NCBI RefSeq assembly: GCF_017591425.1
Contig: NW_024466218.1
Location: 15,762,001 to 15,826,000, forward strand
Length of the DNA: 64,000 bases
Reading direction: 5' to 3'
Origin: Ochotona curzoniae
Lineage: Eukaryota; Chordata; Mammalia; Lagomorpha; Ochotonidae
Shown here: positions 35,772-47,018 of the stretch, one piece after another
How the letters are laid out: every line of letters starts with the position of its first letter
Numbering within the stretch: position 1 is the stretch's first letter
Made by a program: the position numbers and the translations under genes
The notes under the pieces: generated by a model
The model's database searches: none
What the model was told of the DNA's origin: nothing
What the model saw: the letters and a program-made list of their open reading frames with translations, nothing else

Positions 35772-35885
35772 GAAAGTCTATACTATTGTGATAATATGGG
35801 GCAAAACAATTGGGGGAGATAATTAGCAGGGGAGGGTCAGGAATTTTCTATGCTCATGGAACCAAATCATGAAATATAATAAATA
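35772..35885 (+). mobile_element. L1 3' end, downstream of nested CSINE
   Basis: GATAATATGGGGCAAAACAA, a G-rich part, GGGAGGGTCAGGAATTTTC, CTCATGGAACCAAATCATG and an AAATATAATAAAT end. Matches 1170-1440 (reversed) and 25262-25384 in order. Confidence 0.6.
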
Positions 35886-37185
35886 GATAACAAGCAAATC
35901 TCCAAAATAAGATAACATTTTACAAATAAAAGGAAATATCAAATTTCAACCTTACAAAAGATAATGTTTAAGCAGCTTTTTGCTGCACCTCATGACGTTC
36001 TTGCTCTGCTCCCTGTAAAATGTCTGTAAACATATAAATGAACTTGGAAATGCACTAAAAATATAGATGTGATGCCCTTTACAAATAATGTGCAGTATTG
36101 ATATTTAAACAGATTATCGCAAGATGCCTTATACTCTTGATTAGTCAGAAAGGTTGCCAGGTAATTTGCCCATATCATCATGAATAATTTAGGGCTCCCA
36201 TCTATTCCCCTACCCACAATGTGAAAGCCGTTGCCAAAAGTGTCACAAACAGAAATAACAATTTGATTCTATACTAAAAATCAATGCTAGACATCAATAT
36301 CCTCATCAATCATGTAAATACTCCTGAAACAAAATTCTCAAAAAGCTTCAGGTATTTTATCAATAACTCCAAAACAATAGGAAATATTTAAAAGATAAGG
36401 TAATATTTCCTTATTAAGTAATCCTTAATTTGTACCAAATTCATGTTTCTTATTCTTCAATTGTGTGCTTTACTTTTCATACACTTTTATTTTAATTTAC
36501 ACTCCCTCAATTTTTGCCACAGTTTTTCACATCCAAATGAAAGGATGCATAATTCAGTAATTAGTTTCATGAAATCGTCTAGACCAAAGAAAACAACTTT
36601 TCACCCCCTCCTCCCCCTCCTATAAGACACCCCACTGAACATAATATTCTAGGGACCCAGGTCAACGAACCAAATTACCTATAATGACTGGAAATAATAA
36701 CAGATTCCATCAAAGGAAATAAAAAGCATCATTTTCAAAGAAACAAAAGAAAAAACATTCCAGTGAGAGGAGAATATTGGTGTCACATGCTGTTTATCTG
36801 TCAAAAAATAATTGTCTCTTAAGTCTAGAAGCAGAAAGGTCTTTGATGAGCTCAACCATGTTAGCTGATATGAGTAGCTGGGGTTAGAATGGGTGACAAT
36901 AAATTCACAACAAATTGACAGAAAGATGCAATGAATGAAAAAAAGTCAAAATGTCATTAGTTGTAATAGGCAAAAGAAAAATAGAAAACTAGAAAGGCAT
37001 TTTTACTGAGATAGGCTTTTTTTAAAAATGGGGGACACAAAAAAGAGATGAAGAACAATATAGAAACTCAAGGAGCTGTGTATTATCAAAGCAATCTCCC
37101 AGTAAGAATGGAGTTAGGAATCCCTTAGTTCCTAATTTCCAAATTTGTAGTATTCAAACCATGTGATACTATCTGTGAGATACTA
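35886..37185. other. Unannotated stretch
   Basis: No gene or confident repeat is seen. Confidence 0.4.
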
Positions 37186-37362
37186 TTTTGGAGCCCCTGC
37201 ACCTGTATGAAGAATCTGAGTGAAACTCCTGGTTTGATCACCGCAGTCACCTAGTAAATAACACAAAACAGTTGAACAAAGATCTACTCTGTTTCTTTTC
37301 CCCTTCTTCTTCCTACCTCCCCCTCCATAATATTTTTTTAAATAAATAAATGTCTTAAAACA
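37186..37362 (+). mobile_element. CSINE 3' half, old
   Basis: GGAGCCCCTGCACCTGTATG, TGAGTGAAACTCCTGG, TCCCCCTCC-type pyrimidine run and TAAATAAATAAATGTC. The 5' half is missing. Confidence 0.6.
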
Positions 37363-37377
37363 TTGTTAAAAAAACCC

Positions 37378-37431
37378 AGTATGATACAGACATAAATACC
37401 AGCATATAGATCAATGAAATACAATAAAAAG
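37378..37431 (+). mobile_element. L1 ORF2 fragment, first part of a split L1
   Basis: AGTATGATACAGACATAAAT and ATAGATCAATGAAATACAAT match L1 ORF2. This is the same landmark as at 664-720. It is cut by the CSINE at 37432. Confidence 0.65.
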
Positions 37432-37754
37432 CCTAGGGCTGGCTCATTGATTCAACTGGCTAATACTCCACCTCCAAACACAGGATCCCATATGGGCACC
37501 AGTTCATGTCCCAGCTGATCCACTTTTCATCCATCATGCTATGGCCTCGAAAAGAATGTTCTGAAGCCTTGGGGCCCTGCACCTACATGGGAGATCTGAC
37601 TGAAGCTCCCAGTTCCCACCTTTCGATCTCAGTTTTGGTGGTTGCAGCCATTTGGGGATTGAATCAGCAGATGGAAGATCTTTCTGTCTCTCCTTATCTC
37701 TGGAAAGCAGTCTTTCCAATGAAAATAAATATATCTTTAACAAAATAAAATAAA
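37432..37754 (+). mobile_element. CSINE inserted in L1
   Basis: CCTAGGGCTGGCTCATTG start, ACAGGATCCCATATGGGC, CACCAGTTCATGTCCCAGC, ACATGGGAGATCTGAC, TTTGGGGATTGAATCAGCAG and an AATAAATATATC end. The 5' half resembles the copies at 3865 and 4593. Confidence 0.85.
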
Positions 37755-37761
37755 AGGCTCA

Positions 37762-38452
37762 GGGTATGGAAAAATTGGAAACCTTAGATACTGCTGGTGG
37801 GAACGTAAAATGATACAACTACCGTAAAAATTCTATACAGATCCACAAAAGATTTCAACAAATGGTGAAAAAAGTGAAAGATGAGAATCAAAGAGGCATT
37901 TTCTCATTCATGTTCCTATCAGCATTACTAACACCGGAATAACAGTGAGAAAGCAGAAGTGCATCAAGTGTCTATCAAATAATCAAAATGTGTATTTGCA
38001 TGTGTATAAACATTGTGTTCAATGTGTAATATAAACAAAAAAAGTCCCACATCAAATTCAAATGGTGTATGCCTACACTGTATTTTGTTCCATATAAAAC
38101 ATGAATGGGATATAAATATATATATATTTGTGATATATATCACAAAATATTCAATGAAGTAAGTCTTAAACATGAGAGAAATTATGACATGTACTACAAC
38201 AGGGATGGAAGAAGTTACTAAAGGTGAAGTGAACCAGAAACAGAAGAATAAATGTTATGTGAGTCCATTTATACAAGGTGTTGGAGTTATCAAATTCCTA
38301 GACCGACCATACACCAGCTATTGAGGACAGAAGACAATGAAGAGGTAGCAGCAAATAACAGTTTCGGGTTAGGAAAACAACAAGTTTCTGGGGATGGATG
38401 ATGATGTTTGTTGTAAAATGATGTAAATGCACTTTATGTCACAAGAATTATT
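37762..38452 (+). mobile_element. L1 3' fragment, middle part of a split L1
   Basis: ATGGAAAAATTGGAAACC, TACTGCTGGTGGGAACG, TAAAATGATACAACTACC, GTGTCTATCAAATAATCA and TATACAAGGTGTTGGAGTT are in L1 order. The L1 'TATATATACAC' position has grown into an AT-rich tract with a perfect 20-bp palindrome (38127-38146). Confidence 0.78.
38127..38146. repeat. Perfect 20-bp AT-rich palindrome
   Basis: TTTGTGATATATATCACAAA is its own reverse complement. It sits in L1 at the position that is a GT tract in the antisense L1 at 12306. Confidence 0.9.
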
Positions 38453-38743
38453 GATTTCTTTGAAAGGCAAAGTTGGAAAGTAAAAGAGACAGAAAGAGAG
38501 TTATTCCATCCTCTGGTTTATTTCCCCCAGTGGCCTAAATGGCCAGAGAGAGAGGTGGGTCTGAAGCCAAGAACCTGGAGCTTCTTCCAGATCACATCCA
38601 AAGCTGGGGCCATCCTCTGCTGCTCTCCTAGGTCTTAAGTAGGGTGCTGTATCAGAAATGTGGCATCTGGTTCTCTACTCACACCCATACGGCATGCTGA
38701 TGCTGCAGGCTGAGGCTTAACTTACCAAGCCACTACTCTGGCC
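38453..38743 (-). mobile_element. CSINE, antisense, inserted in L1
   Basis: The minus strand gives GGCCAGAGTAGTGGCTTGG at the 5' end, CGTATGGGTGTGAGTAGAG, GGCCCCAGCTTTGGATG, GGGGGAAATAAACCAGAGG and a CTTTCAAAG end. L1 sequence continues on the far side (GGCCACTTTTTTGCTATG). Confidence 0.75.
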
Positions 38744-38795
38744 TTAAATGGCCACTTTTTTGCTATGTATACTTTACCTCAGTTTAGGAAACTAT
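38744..38795 (+). mobile_element. L1 3' end, last part of a split L1
   Basis: TTAAATGGCCACTTTTTTGC, TATGTATACTTTACCTCAG match the end of old L1 3' UTRs. It completes the element at 37378-37431 and 37762-38452. Confidence 0.6.
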
Positions 38796-38879
38796 TATTC
38801 ATTTGGGAGGCCTTCGGGCTTCAACTGTGAGTCAATGCATGCATTTCCATTGCAAGAAAGAGATAAAAGCAAAATCACT

Positions 38880-39040
38880 TAGCATTGCCTTATATTCTTG
38901 GGATTAGTAGACATTATAAATTTTATGTTTTCAGGTTAAAAATACTGAAACACAGAGAAGCTAAGCAATTTGTTCAAGATGCAATGTAATTTTGGATTCC
39001 TACCCTATGTCTTTCCCTGGAAACCAATAGCATCATTGCC
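38880..39040 (-). mobile_element. MIR, antisense
   Basis: AAAATACTGAAACACAGAG, AAGCTAAGCAATTTGTTCA, AGATGCAATGTAATTTTGG and CCTACCC follow reversed MIR ('aaactgaggcacagagaagttaagtaatttgcc'-like). Confidence 0.6.
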
Positions 39041-40158
39041 AAGAAAGTTGCACACAAACATCAGCATACATCCCTCTCTGATCACGGCATCTGCCATCAG
39101 AGCCTAACCCCTTCCTAATACATTTCCTCGTTGTGGCACCCTCCCTCTACTCACAGGAAGTCGATTGACTCAGACATGGCATCCCTCGGTCTGCCTTTGC
39201 ATCATCTGTCCCTCTGTACTTGATTCAAAACCAAGACCACTTTATGCGATCATTAATGTGTCTACAGGGAAAGGAGAATTGTTCAATGAATGCTCATAAT
39301 TCAGCCAACTTTAATCCCTAGTGCTTTAGTCAGTCTCTTCCCAGAGGAGGTGGAGAAACATATGCAACAGCTTCAGAAATGCTACCCGCTCTCCAGCTTG
39401 CTGCGCTTGAGTATACATTCAGCGCCACATAACAACCATACTGGGTCCTGGAGCAAAAAAAACAAAAATCAGTAAGACTGATTCTGGCTAATCTGAAAAT
39501 GTTTATATTTTGCGCATCCTGTATTTATACATTAGCTTTGATTTTTTTTAGACTATCGCATTAAATATTTAGTTTGATTATTGGAATCCCTGATGAGCCC
39601 TTAAATGGACCTGAGACAAACGATCATTATTCACTTCAGCCTAGTCCCAGCCCTACACCTGTCTATCTTTATGACCGAAAGAGTAATGAAAATGAAAAGA
39701 AAAAAGTAGAAAAAAAAGAAAAATATAAAAATAAACTGGTCTTCTCTGGATCAGTTGCTAAAGCAAAATCAAGTTAGATGCCAGTCGAGTGTTCTGGGGC
39801 TAAGGGACGTGAGAGGGATTAGCTATGGCCCTAAGTAGAAAAAAAGATTGGTGTAAATGTCTTTCATGCACCTTTTTGACAAGACTGTTTCAACCTAACA
39901 TCAAAAGCTTATATTTAAATGCCATAAATTTCATATCCATGAAAAAAAAAATGAAGTTCCTACAGGCTAACTTTCTGCATTTTTGTTCTCCTTAAAGAAG
40001 GTATTACAGCAATTTGAGCTGTCTTCTTTAAAAGATTTTTATTGTTTTGTGATAGATAGCAGGAAACTATCAACTGAATATGTAAGCAACAGGTCAGAAA
40101 GCGAGCAATGTGGCTTGACTACCAAGAGTTGCAGATTTGTGCTCAACTGACCAGAGCC

Positions 40159-40160
<2 letters not shown>
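39041..40160. other. Unannotated stretch
   Basis: No gene or confident repeat is seen. A-rich runs lie near 39455 and 39690-39730. Confidence 0.4.

Positions 40161-40205
<45 letters not shown>
40161..40205. repeat. (GT)n microsatellite
   Basis: About 22 uninterrupted GT units; the longest dinucleotide tract in the window with 20520-20561. Confidence 0.98.
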
Positions 40206-40207
<2 letters not shown>

Positions 40208-41609
40208 TATGTTTTGCATCTTTCCCCAGGCCTTGTTTACCAGCTCCCAGCCAAGCAACCTGAAATATCTTTGTTTTTTAAGCACTACAGAGCTTTTCTC
40301 TTTGACTAAAAATCAGTCAAGAGACTTGGCAGAGCATTCTCCCGCTCAATGACAATGGGCATAAGCAAGTCTGCTATTCCCCTTCCAGGAACGTATTTGG
40401 AATCAGCTTGAGAATGCTCTGGTCAGATCTTAAAGTGCGGGATGGTTGAGAGAGGACAAACTGCCTTCAATCCTCAGGCAAAGCAAATGCCATCACGTTG
40501 CAAGCTCTGTGGGAGAGTGGAAATAATGAGGTATTTTGAAAGAGCACACATTGTCAGAAAGACAGAAATTGGGGAAAGGACTGAGGTGGGTAGTGATTAT
40601 TTCTCAAAGGAGCAATGGAGCACAAAATGGATCTCAGTTTGGGTGAAGGAAGAGAGATGAGGAAAGGAGCTGAGCTATGAATAATTTACCAGTGGATATG
40701 CTTTAGCTTTGATCCTACTCCTAATTTTGAGGTTGTCTTGATATGTATGAACTGAAATAGAAAAAAAGTTGCCAACTTTTTCTGTGTATTCCTGTGGATA
40801 CACACTCAGTCTGGTTTCCTTAAAGGTTATACAAAAGTTTAACCAGGTCTAGACTCACTTATAAAGTATGCAGTTCAGCACTCTGAGGAATAAAATCTAC
40901 CTATAAATACCTGCCTCATCCTGAACCAACGAATCCAGATCGTTCTCACCAGAGATGCATTGAACTGTGCTCTTCATTGTCCTTATGAGTCATGTTTCAT
41001 CATTAAGTAAAAGATGCTCAAATTTAGAGGTAACATTATTAACTACACACTGAAACATTTCCCTAAAGGCTGCATGTTGCGTTATTAAAGTTTGGGATGC
41101 CCACAGACCTGGTTTGCCCAAGACGCTTCCAGGTTATGTTTATTATCCTGTAATAATTAGTAGAAACTCTATTCATTCTCAAAGTTATACTACATAGTAT
41201 ATTTTATACTCACCCACTAAAAACCATTTTCAATTAGGCTACTGGTTTGATTTTCAGTTGCAGCTACCCTGACAGCACCTATAGTTCACAAATGTTTGGC
41301 TATCTGGAAGTTTTGGAAAGGGAAAAGTAGTGAGAACTGAACGCAAATGTCACCCATTCCATAGTTCTGCATAACTCTCAGCCTTGATAATTGTCTAACG
41401 AGGAATGGAAGCCTGCGGTTGGCATTTGTTCAGAGGGCATTAATTGATTATTTTTCGCCACAAACTTGATTTCCTCCAAACACTTCCCTTGATCCTTAGC
41501 CTAGGCCAGTTACTTCTGCGGGTTCCTCCATAATACCTAATCCTTCCTTTCTCACAGCCCTTGCTACATGTTTATGTGATTTTTAAATTACTTACCTTTG
41601 AACTAGAAT
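40206..41609. other. Unannotated stretch
   Basis: No gene or confident repeat is seen. Confidence 0.4.
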
Positions 41610-41760
41610 ATGATAATGAAAATTATTGCCAGGCAGTTGTCAAAGCACTTTGTATTAATTAAATCAATCTTCACGTTTTCCTCACTAATAAGATTACTTT
41701 GTCTTCTGTTTTGTTTTTACAAAGAGACCTAAGTAGTTTACAAATTTGAACATATTATTT
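41610..41760 (-). mobile_element. MIR, antisense, decayed
   Basis: GCCAGGCAGTTGTCAAAGC, ACTTTGTATTAATTAAATC and AATCTTCACGTTTTCCTCA follow reversed MIR wording ('gccaggcactgtgctaagcactttacatg'-like). Confidence 0.5.
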
Positions 41761-41787
41761 TATTTCTTATTATTTATTCATTCCTTT

Positions 41788-42077
41788 ACTTACTTATTTG
41801 AAAAGCACAATGATAGAGAGGGAGAAATCTCTCTGATGGTTCATTCACCAAATGGTCACGACAGCATAGACTGAGGCAGACTAAAGCCAGGAATCTGGAA
41901 CTCCATCTGTGTCTCCCACATTAGTTGCAAAGACCCAAATGCGTGAGCCATCAGCCACTGACTTTCCCAAGTACACTACAGGAAGTTGGATAGGAAGCAG
42001 AATAGCCAGGATTTCAACCAGCACTCCGAAGTGGGATATGTGCATGCCAAGGCGTGGTTTACTCCGCTTGCCCCAAG
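41788..42077 (-). mobile_element. CSINE, antisense, old
   Basis: The minus strand has GGGGCAAGCGGAGTAAACC at the 5' end, CATATCCCACTTCGGAG, GTGCTGGTTGAAATCCTGG (B-box relic), GTGAATGAACCATCAG and ends in TTTCAAATAAGT. Confidence 0.75.
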
Positions 42078-42505
42078 GTTGTTAATATCCTAAAAGATAC
42101 AACTACTGTTGAAATTCAGACTGTTTTTAGCCATATCCTTGCTGCCTACATTGGAAGGCAGTAATTGGTCTATCATTGTTCCTAGAGTTTAGCACAGTGA
42201 CTGTGCCATAATTAAGACTCAAAATATTTATAACACATATACATGAAGATCTTTGTCATGGCATTCCCTGTGACAGGTATCATTCCAAAATGTTAAATAA
42301 ATGACAACTCCTTCATTTGAAAAACTCACGCTCCATGATGAAACAGCTAAAACATAGCTAAGCAAATAAAGACTTTGAGGTGAATTCAAATATATACCTT
42401 ACTCCACATATTTTTAAGTTCAATGGCACTGTTGTCAAATTTAAATTATAATTTATTATAACTTAGCTGAAATTTAGTGTGATGTTTATAAAAAGATAAC
42501 ACATT

Positions 42506-42793
42506 GGGGCCTACATGATGGTTTAACACACTAAACTTCTGCCTGCAACACTGTCATCTCATATCAGTGCAAGTTGGAGTTCTGGCTGTTTTGCTTCCAG
42601 TCCAGCTCCATACTTACGGCCTGGAAGAGCAGTGAAGGCTGATCCAAATCCTTGGGCTTCACCATGTTAGGGATTTAGAAGTAATCCCAGGCTCTTGGCT
42701 TTGGAATGGCTCAATTCCAGCCAATGCAACTATTTGGAGAGTGAACCAGAAGATGGAAGACTTTGTCCTCTATAAATATATCTTTTAAAAATA
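42506..42793 (+). mobile_element. CSINE, old
   Basis: GGGGCCTACATGATGGTTTA start, GGAGTTCTGGCTGTTTTGC, CAGTCCAGCTCCATACTTACGG near 42600, TTTGGAGAGTGAACCAG and an ATATATCTTTTAAAA end. It lies inverted relative to the copy at 41788. Confidence 0.8.
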
Positions 42794-44906
42794 TCACATT
42801 AAGAGGAAATATATGAGAACCATAAGAACTGTGATAGGCTCAAAAAGTGTCACATTCTATTCAAGTTAAACACAAAATGCTGAAGAAAAACCAATTGTTA
42901 ATGCTACTTTTGCATTCCTTTTAAAGGTACTAAATTATCTTTCAGGGGAAGATCAGTGAGGAAGAGGAATTGCGGACAACAAGGTTTGGGAAGCTCTGGG
43001 GAGAAAGTGAAACGGGGTAATTAGCTAAGAATGAATGCCACATGACTCCATGATACGCTGTGATAGTTCAACATTACAATAGAGCAGCACATTTTCAGTG
43101 TTTCAAAATGCTAAGGTCTAACGAGTAATCAGAAAGAGAAAATAACTATGCCTTTGGGAAAAACCCACCTATAATCAATAATAAAGGATAGTGGAGAATA
43201 AATGAAAAGTGGATTAGTAATTTTTACTTCAACTGTACCCGAATGGAGTCCCTTCCAATTAAAGTGTGGAAAGGGATTCAATATTAGGGTAGTTATTATT
43301 CTCCTATAATTAATTATGGAATTTCCAGTCAAAAGCATTTCAAAAGAACATACTATGCCTTAAACATGCTCGTGTATGCCCATACTATATGAGATGAATT
43401 CTCAGCATTTAAGAGGCCTCTCCATTCTTCCAATACTCAGCTCCATGTCAACCCCATGTTCCACACACTGACACCAGGATGACTGACATTACTTTTGATT
43501 TGACATTTCCACCATGGAAATATACAGAGATACACATTCACATTCACACACACACAGAGCCTTCGACGTAAGACTTGATTGGCATCAGCCATTTCATAAC
43601 CTGTCTCTAGGGGATCGGACCAATGGACCTTTTTAAAACTTCCCTTATTGAACTGACGCGTTTGATCTCAACGCATGATTCATAGTCGCTCATCTTCTCA
43701 GGAGCCTTCCTTATTCTTAACAAGCCTGTCGTTTCTTCCTTCTCGGGGATATTTTTCTCTGGGTACAAGATGATTTAAAATGTTATTTTTATGTGTTTTC
43801 TTGATTTGAGAAGGAAAAAAATAATAAAAATGCATCAAAGTAGCAGCTATTCAATCTGATTAGTGAATTTCCCCAAGGGAATATACACATCATCATTGTT
43901 TGTGGATTACATTTTAAAGACACAAGAGACTTCAGTCACTTCAACATTCTATAATACAAGAGAATGTTAGATATGGAAAGGCCTTTACAGTTTATTAAAT
44001 CTAATATGAATCTCTATATCATGGCTCTCAGATAATTAGTCCTCATTGGAATACTTTCCATTCGTAGGTGTTATTTCAAGAAACAGTATCATCCAATATA
44101 TTTCTATCCACTTAACAGGTTTTTTTTTTGCTTCAATATCCAAATTAAATTCTTTTAACTGTTCTTCCAAACGCTTCTTCTTTTATTTTTTATCTAGAAA
44201 CACATTAATTAATTAATTAATTGACTAGTTAACCCCAAATCTGCTGACCTCAGCTGGTTCTGAACATGAGTACAGTTCCACAAACCTGTTTCTTTTACAT
44301 TGACCTCGGACAACCTGTTCTCAACTTCATTCTTAAATGCCTTTTGCATTCTTCATGGGTTCTGCGAAACCCACATTAAAAGAGTTCCCATGATCACACT
44401 TGTAATTTCTTTTAGTACCCTGAATATGTTTCTTCTCTTGCTACCTTCTCATATTTATTGAACTGTAGCGTATTCTTAGTCACTATGTATTCCTTTGTCC
44501 AGTTTTAAGTATCCTTTTCTGTGGATACAAAACATTACCAAAACAACAACAAAACATTTGTCATTTTTTAAGGGTATGGCTGAGACACTGTATTAAATGC
44601 AAATGTAGGAAAGACACAATATATTTATTGGGACAAATACAGTACTCTCAAAGCTTTTGCAACTTACTGAGGGAAGAGGTAGTGATTTATAGGCAAATAT
44701 AATGAAAATAATGTGATATGATGCCCCAGTCTTTCAAAGTCTCAAGCAGCTTATAATTTTTAAAACTATGTGACTTCCTCTGTAACAGACACAAGTGACA
44801 AGGGAAGATGATATTCTCTGTCATAAAGTTGCATAAAAGCCATATATGAAAAATTATTCCATAAGGAAATATAAATCACATTTCACATAAAAGCTTTACT
44901 AACTTT
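42794..44906. other. Unannotated stretch, about 2.1 kb
   Basis: No gene. A short (TTAA)n run lies at 44204-44223 and short CA runs near 43540. 43600-43740 has more CpGs than its surroundings but no recognisable feature. Confidence 0.4.
44204..44223. repeat. (TTAA)n microsatellite
   Basis: About five TTAA units, self-complementary. Confidence 0.9.
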
Positions 44907-45228
44907 AAAGACATATTTATTATTTTTATTTGAGAGAGTTGTAGATTGAGAGAAGGAGTAACAGAAAGAGAATTCTTCCATTTGTTGGTTCACTCCCCAA
45001 ATGATCATAATGGCCAGAGCTGGGCCTGTCCCAAGTTGGGAGTCTGAGTTTCTTGTGGATCTCCCACACTAGTGTAGGGGCCCAAGGACTTGGGCATCTT
45101 CTGCCACTTTCCCAGGTCCTCAGCAGGGAATTGGATCAGCAGTGGCGCAGCTAACCATGAACTGGAGCCCACCAGGGATGCTGACTCTGCAGGCAGAGGA
45201 TTAGATGCTATGGTACCATGCCAGACCC
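44907..45228 (-). mobile_element. CSINE, antisense
   Basis: The minus strand begins GGGGTCTGGCATGGTACC near 45228, carries CATAGCATCTAATCCTCTGC, GGACCTGGGAAAGTGG, TTTGGGGAGTGAACC and an AATAAATATGTC end. Middle-aged. Confidence 0.85.
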
Positions 45229-45696
45229 CGAAGCTGCACAATTTATACATCATTAGTAATGTAGTGATGACCTCTTCCTCTGTAATTCCAAAATGTTTCC
45301 CACTCAGACTATAATTTATCCTATAATTTTCCTTTGGAATAGTTCCTAGACACAATATTCCCAAAGCTAAAGCCAATAAATATGTCCTTAATACTTAAGA
45401 AAGAGTTAAAATGCAATAATTTAACTCTCCAAACTATTTTTAGCTGCCACAGATTTCCTACTTATGACCCTCACTCTAGTATACTGAAGAGGCTGCAATT
45501 TCAAAGAGTTCCAATTTTTACTTTCATCCTTTTGATCTCTGTGTGCAAAAATTTCCATATGACTGCCTCTGCTCCTATACTCACTTCTAAGAGAAGTTAT
45601 CTCATCCTAGGATGCTACAGAGAGCAACTCACAATTCTAGCTCCAGGCCTGAATATCTACTCTGTGATGATCAACACTGTCCTTTGGCTTCCTAGC
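45229..45696. other. Unannotated stretch
   Basis: Nothing recognisable. Open frames at 45382-45702 recall no protein. Confidence 0.35.
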
Positions 45697-46725
45697 TATT
45701 AGGAAAATACAAATAAAAACCACACTGAGGTTTCACTTAATTTCTGAATGGCCTACATTCAGAAATATAACAATACCTGCTGGCATGAATGTGGGGAAAA
45801 ACGATCCTACTCCTCCATTGGAAAGAATGTAGGCTAGTGCACTAACTATGGAAGTTGGTATGGAGAGTGCTAAGACAACTGAGAATTGATCTACCATATG
45901 ATCCAGTCATCCTACTCCTGGCAATATGTTCAAAGGAACTGAAACCTGCATATGAGAAAGTGACCAGAAATCATAAATTTACACCAGCACAATCTGCAAT
46001 AGCAAAAACATGGAACTAACCCAGATGACAGTCAAAAGGGAATGAATAAAGAAACTGATCTATCTCCATGGAACACTTCTGAGCCATTAAAAAGAATGAA
46101 ATTCTACCATTTGCAACCAAATGGTCCCAACTAGAGACTATTATGCTCAGTGAAATAAGTCAATCTCAAAAGGACAAATATATTCTCTCTGATATAAGGC
46201 AACCTCGATGCAAAACAAAAAAATAAAAAGCATGCAGGTAAAAATGTATGCTCAATCTCAGAGATGAACTATATAATGGAGACTGATATACTGGGAAATG
46301 AAGGCAATTTGTGGTTTTTATCTCTACTCCCAAATAAAAGGAGGACTCCCAATAAAACCATAAATATATCTTGACCAAATGATACCAGATTTTCTACCAT
46401 CACCTATATCTACAGTGCTGTGATACATTAACATAGCAAAATGCTGGACATGTGCTGTGCATGTGCAAAATGCTGCTTAAGGACTAGCAATACGGGGAAA
46501 GTGGTGTGTGGGGCAGAATGAGGAGGAAGGAAGGGGAGGGAGACAGATACCTACAAAACCACATCAAGCAAACAATATTAATAGCATTTGTTAGACAAAA
46601 AGACTGTCCTTTGTTGGAATGCAAATCAGAATCAGGTGAAAAGTTGTTACTGGCTGAAAAATGAATGTGCCAGCCAAGAGTAACTACCAAGGCAATAGAA
46701 AACAAGTACAGAAGAAAAGTTAGTG
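45697..46725 (+). mobile_element. L1 3' fragment (ORF2 end and 3' UTR), dead
   Basis: 45700-46200 follows the L1 order: AAATACAAATAAAAACCAC, GATCTACCATATGATCCAG, TCATCCTACTCCTGGCA, AAATTTACACCAGCACAATC, CATTAAAAAGAATGAAATT and TCAGTGAAATAAGTCAATC. It is better preserved than the L1s at 1.5 or 38 kb. The 3' UTR (46200-46725) includes a purine-rich GGGGAAAGTGG...GGAGGGAGAC part near 46494-46545. The ORF2 reading frame is broken. A CSINE follows at its end. Confidence 0.75.
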
Positions 46726-46727
46726 GA

Positions 46728-47018
46728 AGGGGCAGCATTGTGCATCGTGGGTGAAGTTTCCGCTTATGGTATTCGTTAAATCAAATGGTGCTGGTTTGAG
46801 TCTCTGCTGCTCCACTTCCAATCCAGTTCCCTGCTAATATGCCTGGGAAAGAAGAAGAGGATAGCCCAGATCCTTTGGCCCCCTGCTTTGGATGGATCCA
46901 ACACTGGCCATTGCAGCCATTTGGGGAGTGAACCACCACAAGGAAAATTCTCTCTCACACACACAACTCTGCCCTCTGCCTTTTGAATACACAAGTAAAA
47001 TTAATTTTAAAAAAAAAG
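46728..47018 (+). mobile_element. CSINE, older subfamily, after L1 3' UTR
   Basis: GGGGCAGCATTGTGCATCG start, GCTGGTTTGAGTCTCTGC (B-box relic), ATATGCCTGGGAAAG, CATTTGGGGAGTGAACCACC and an A-run end. It has (CA)n and CT-rich 3' sequence typical of older copies. Confidence 0.85.
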
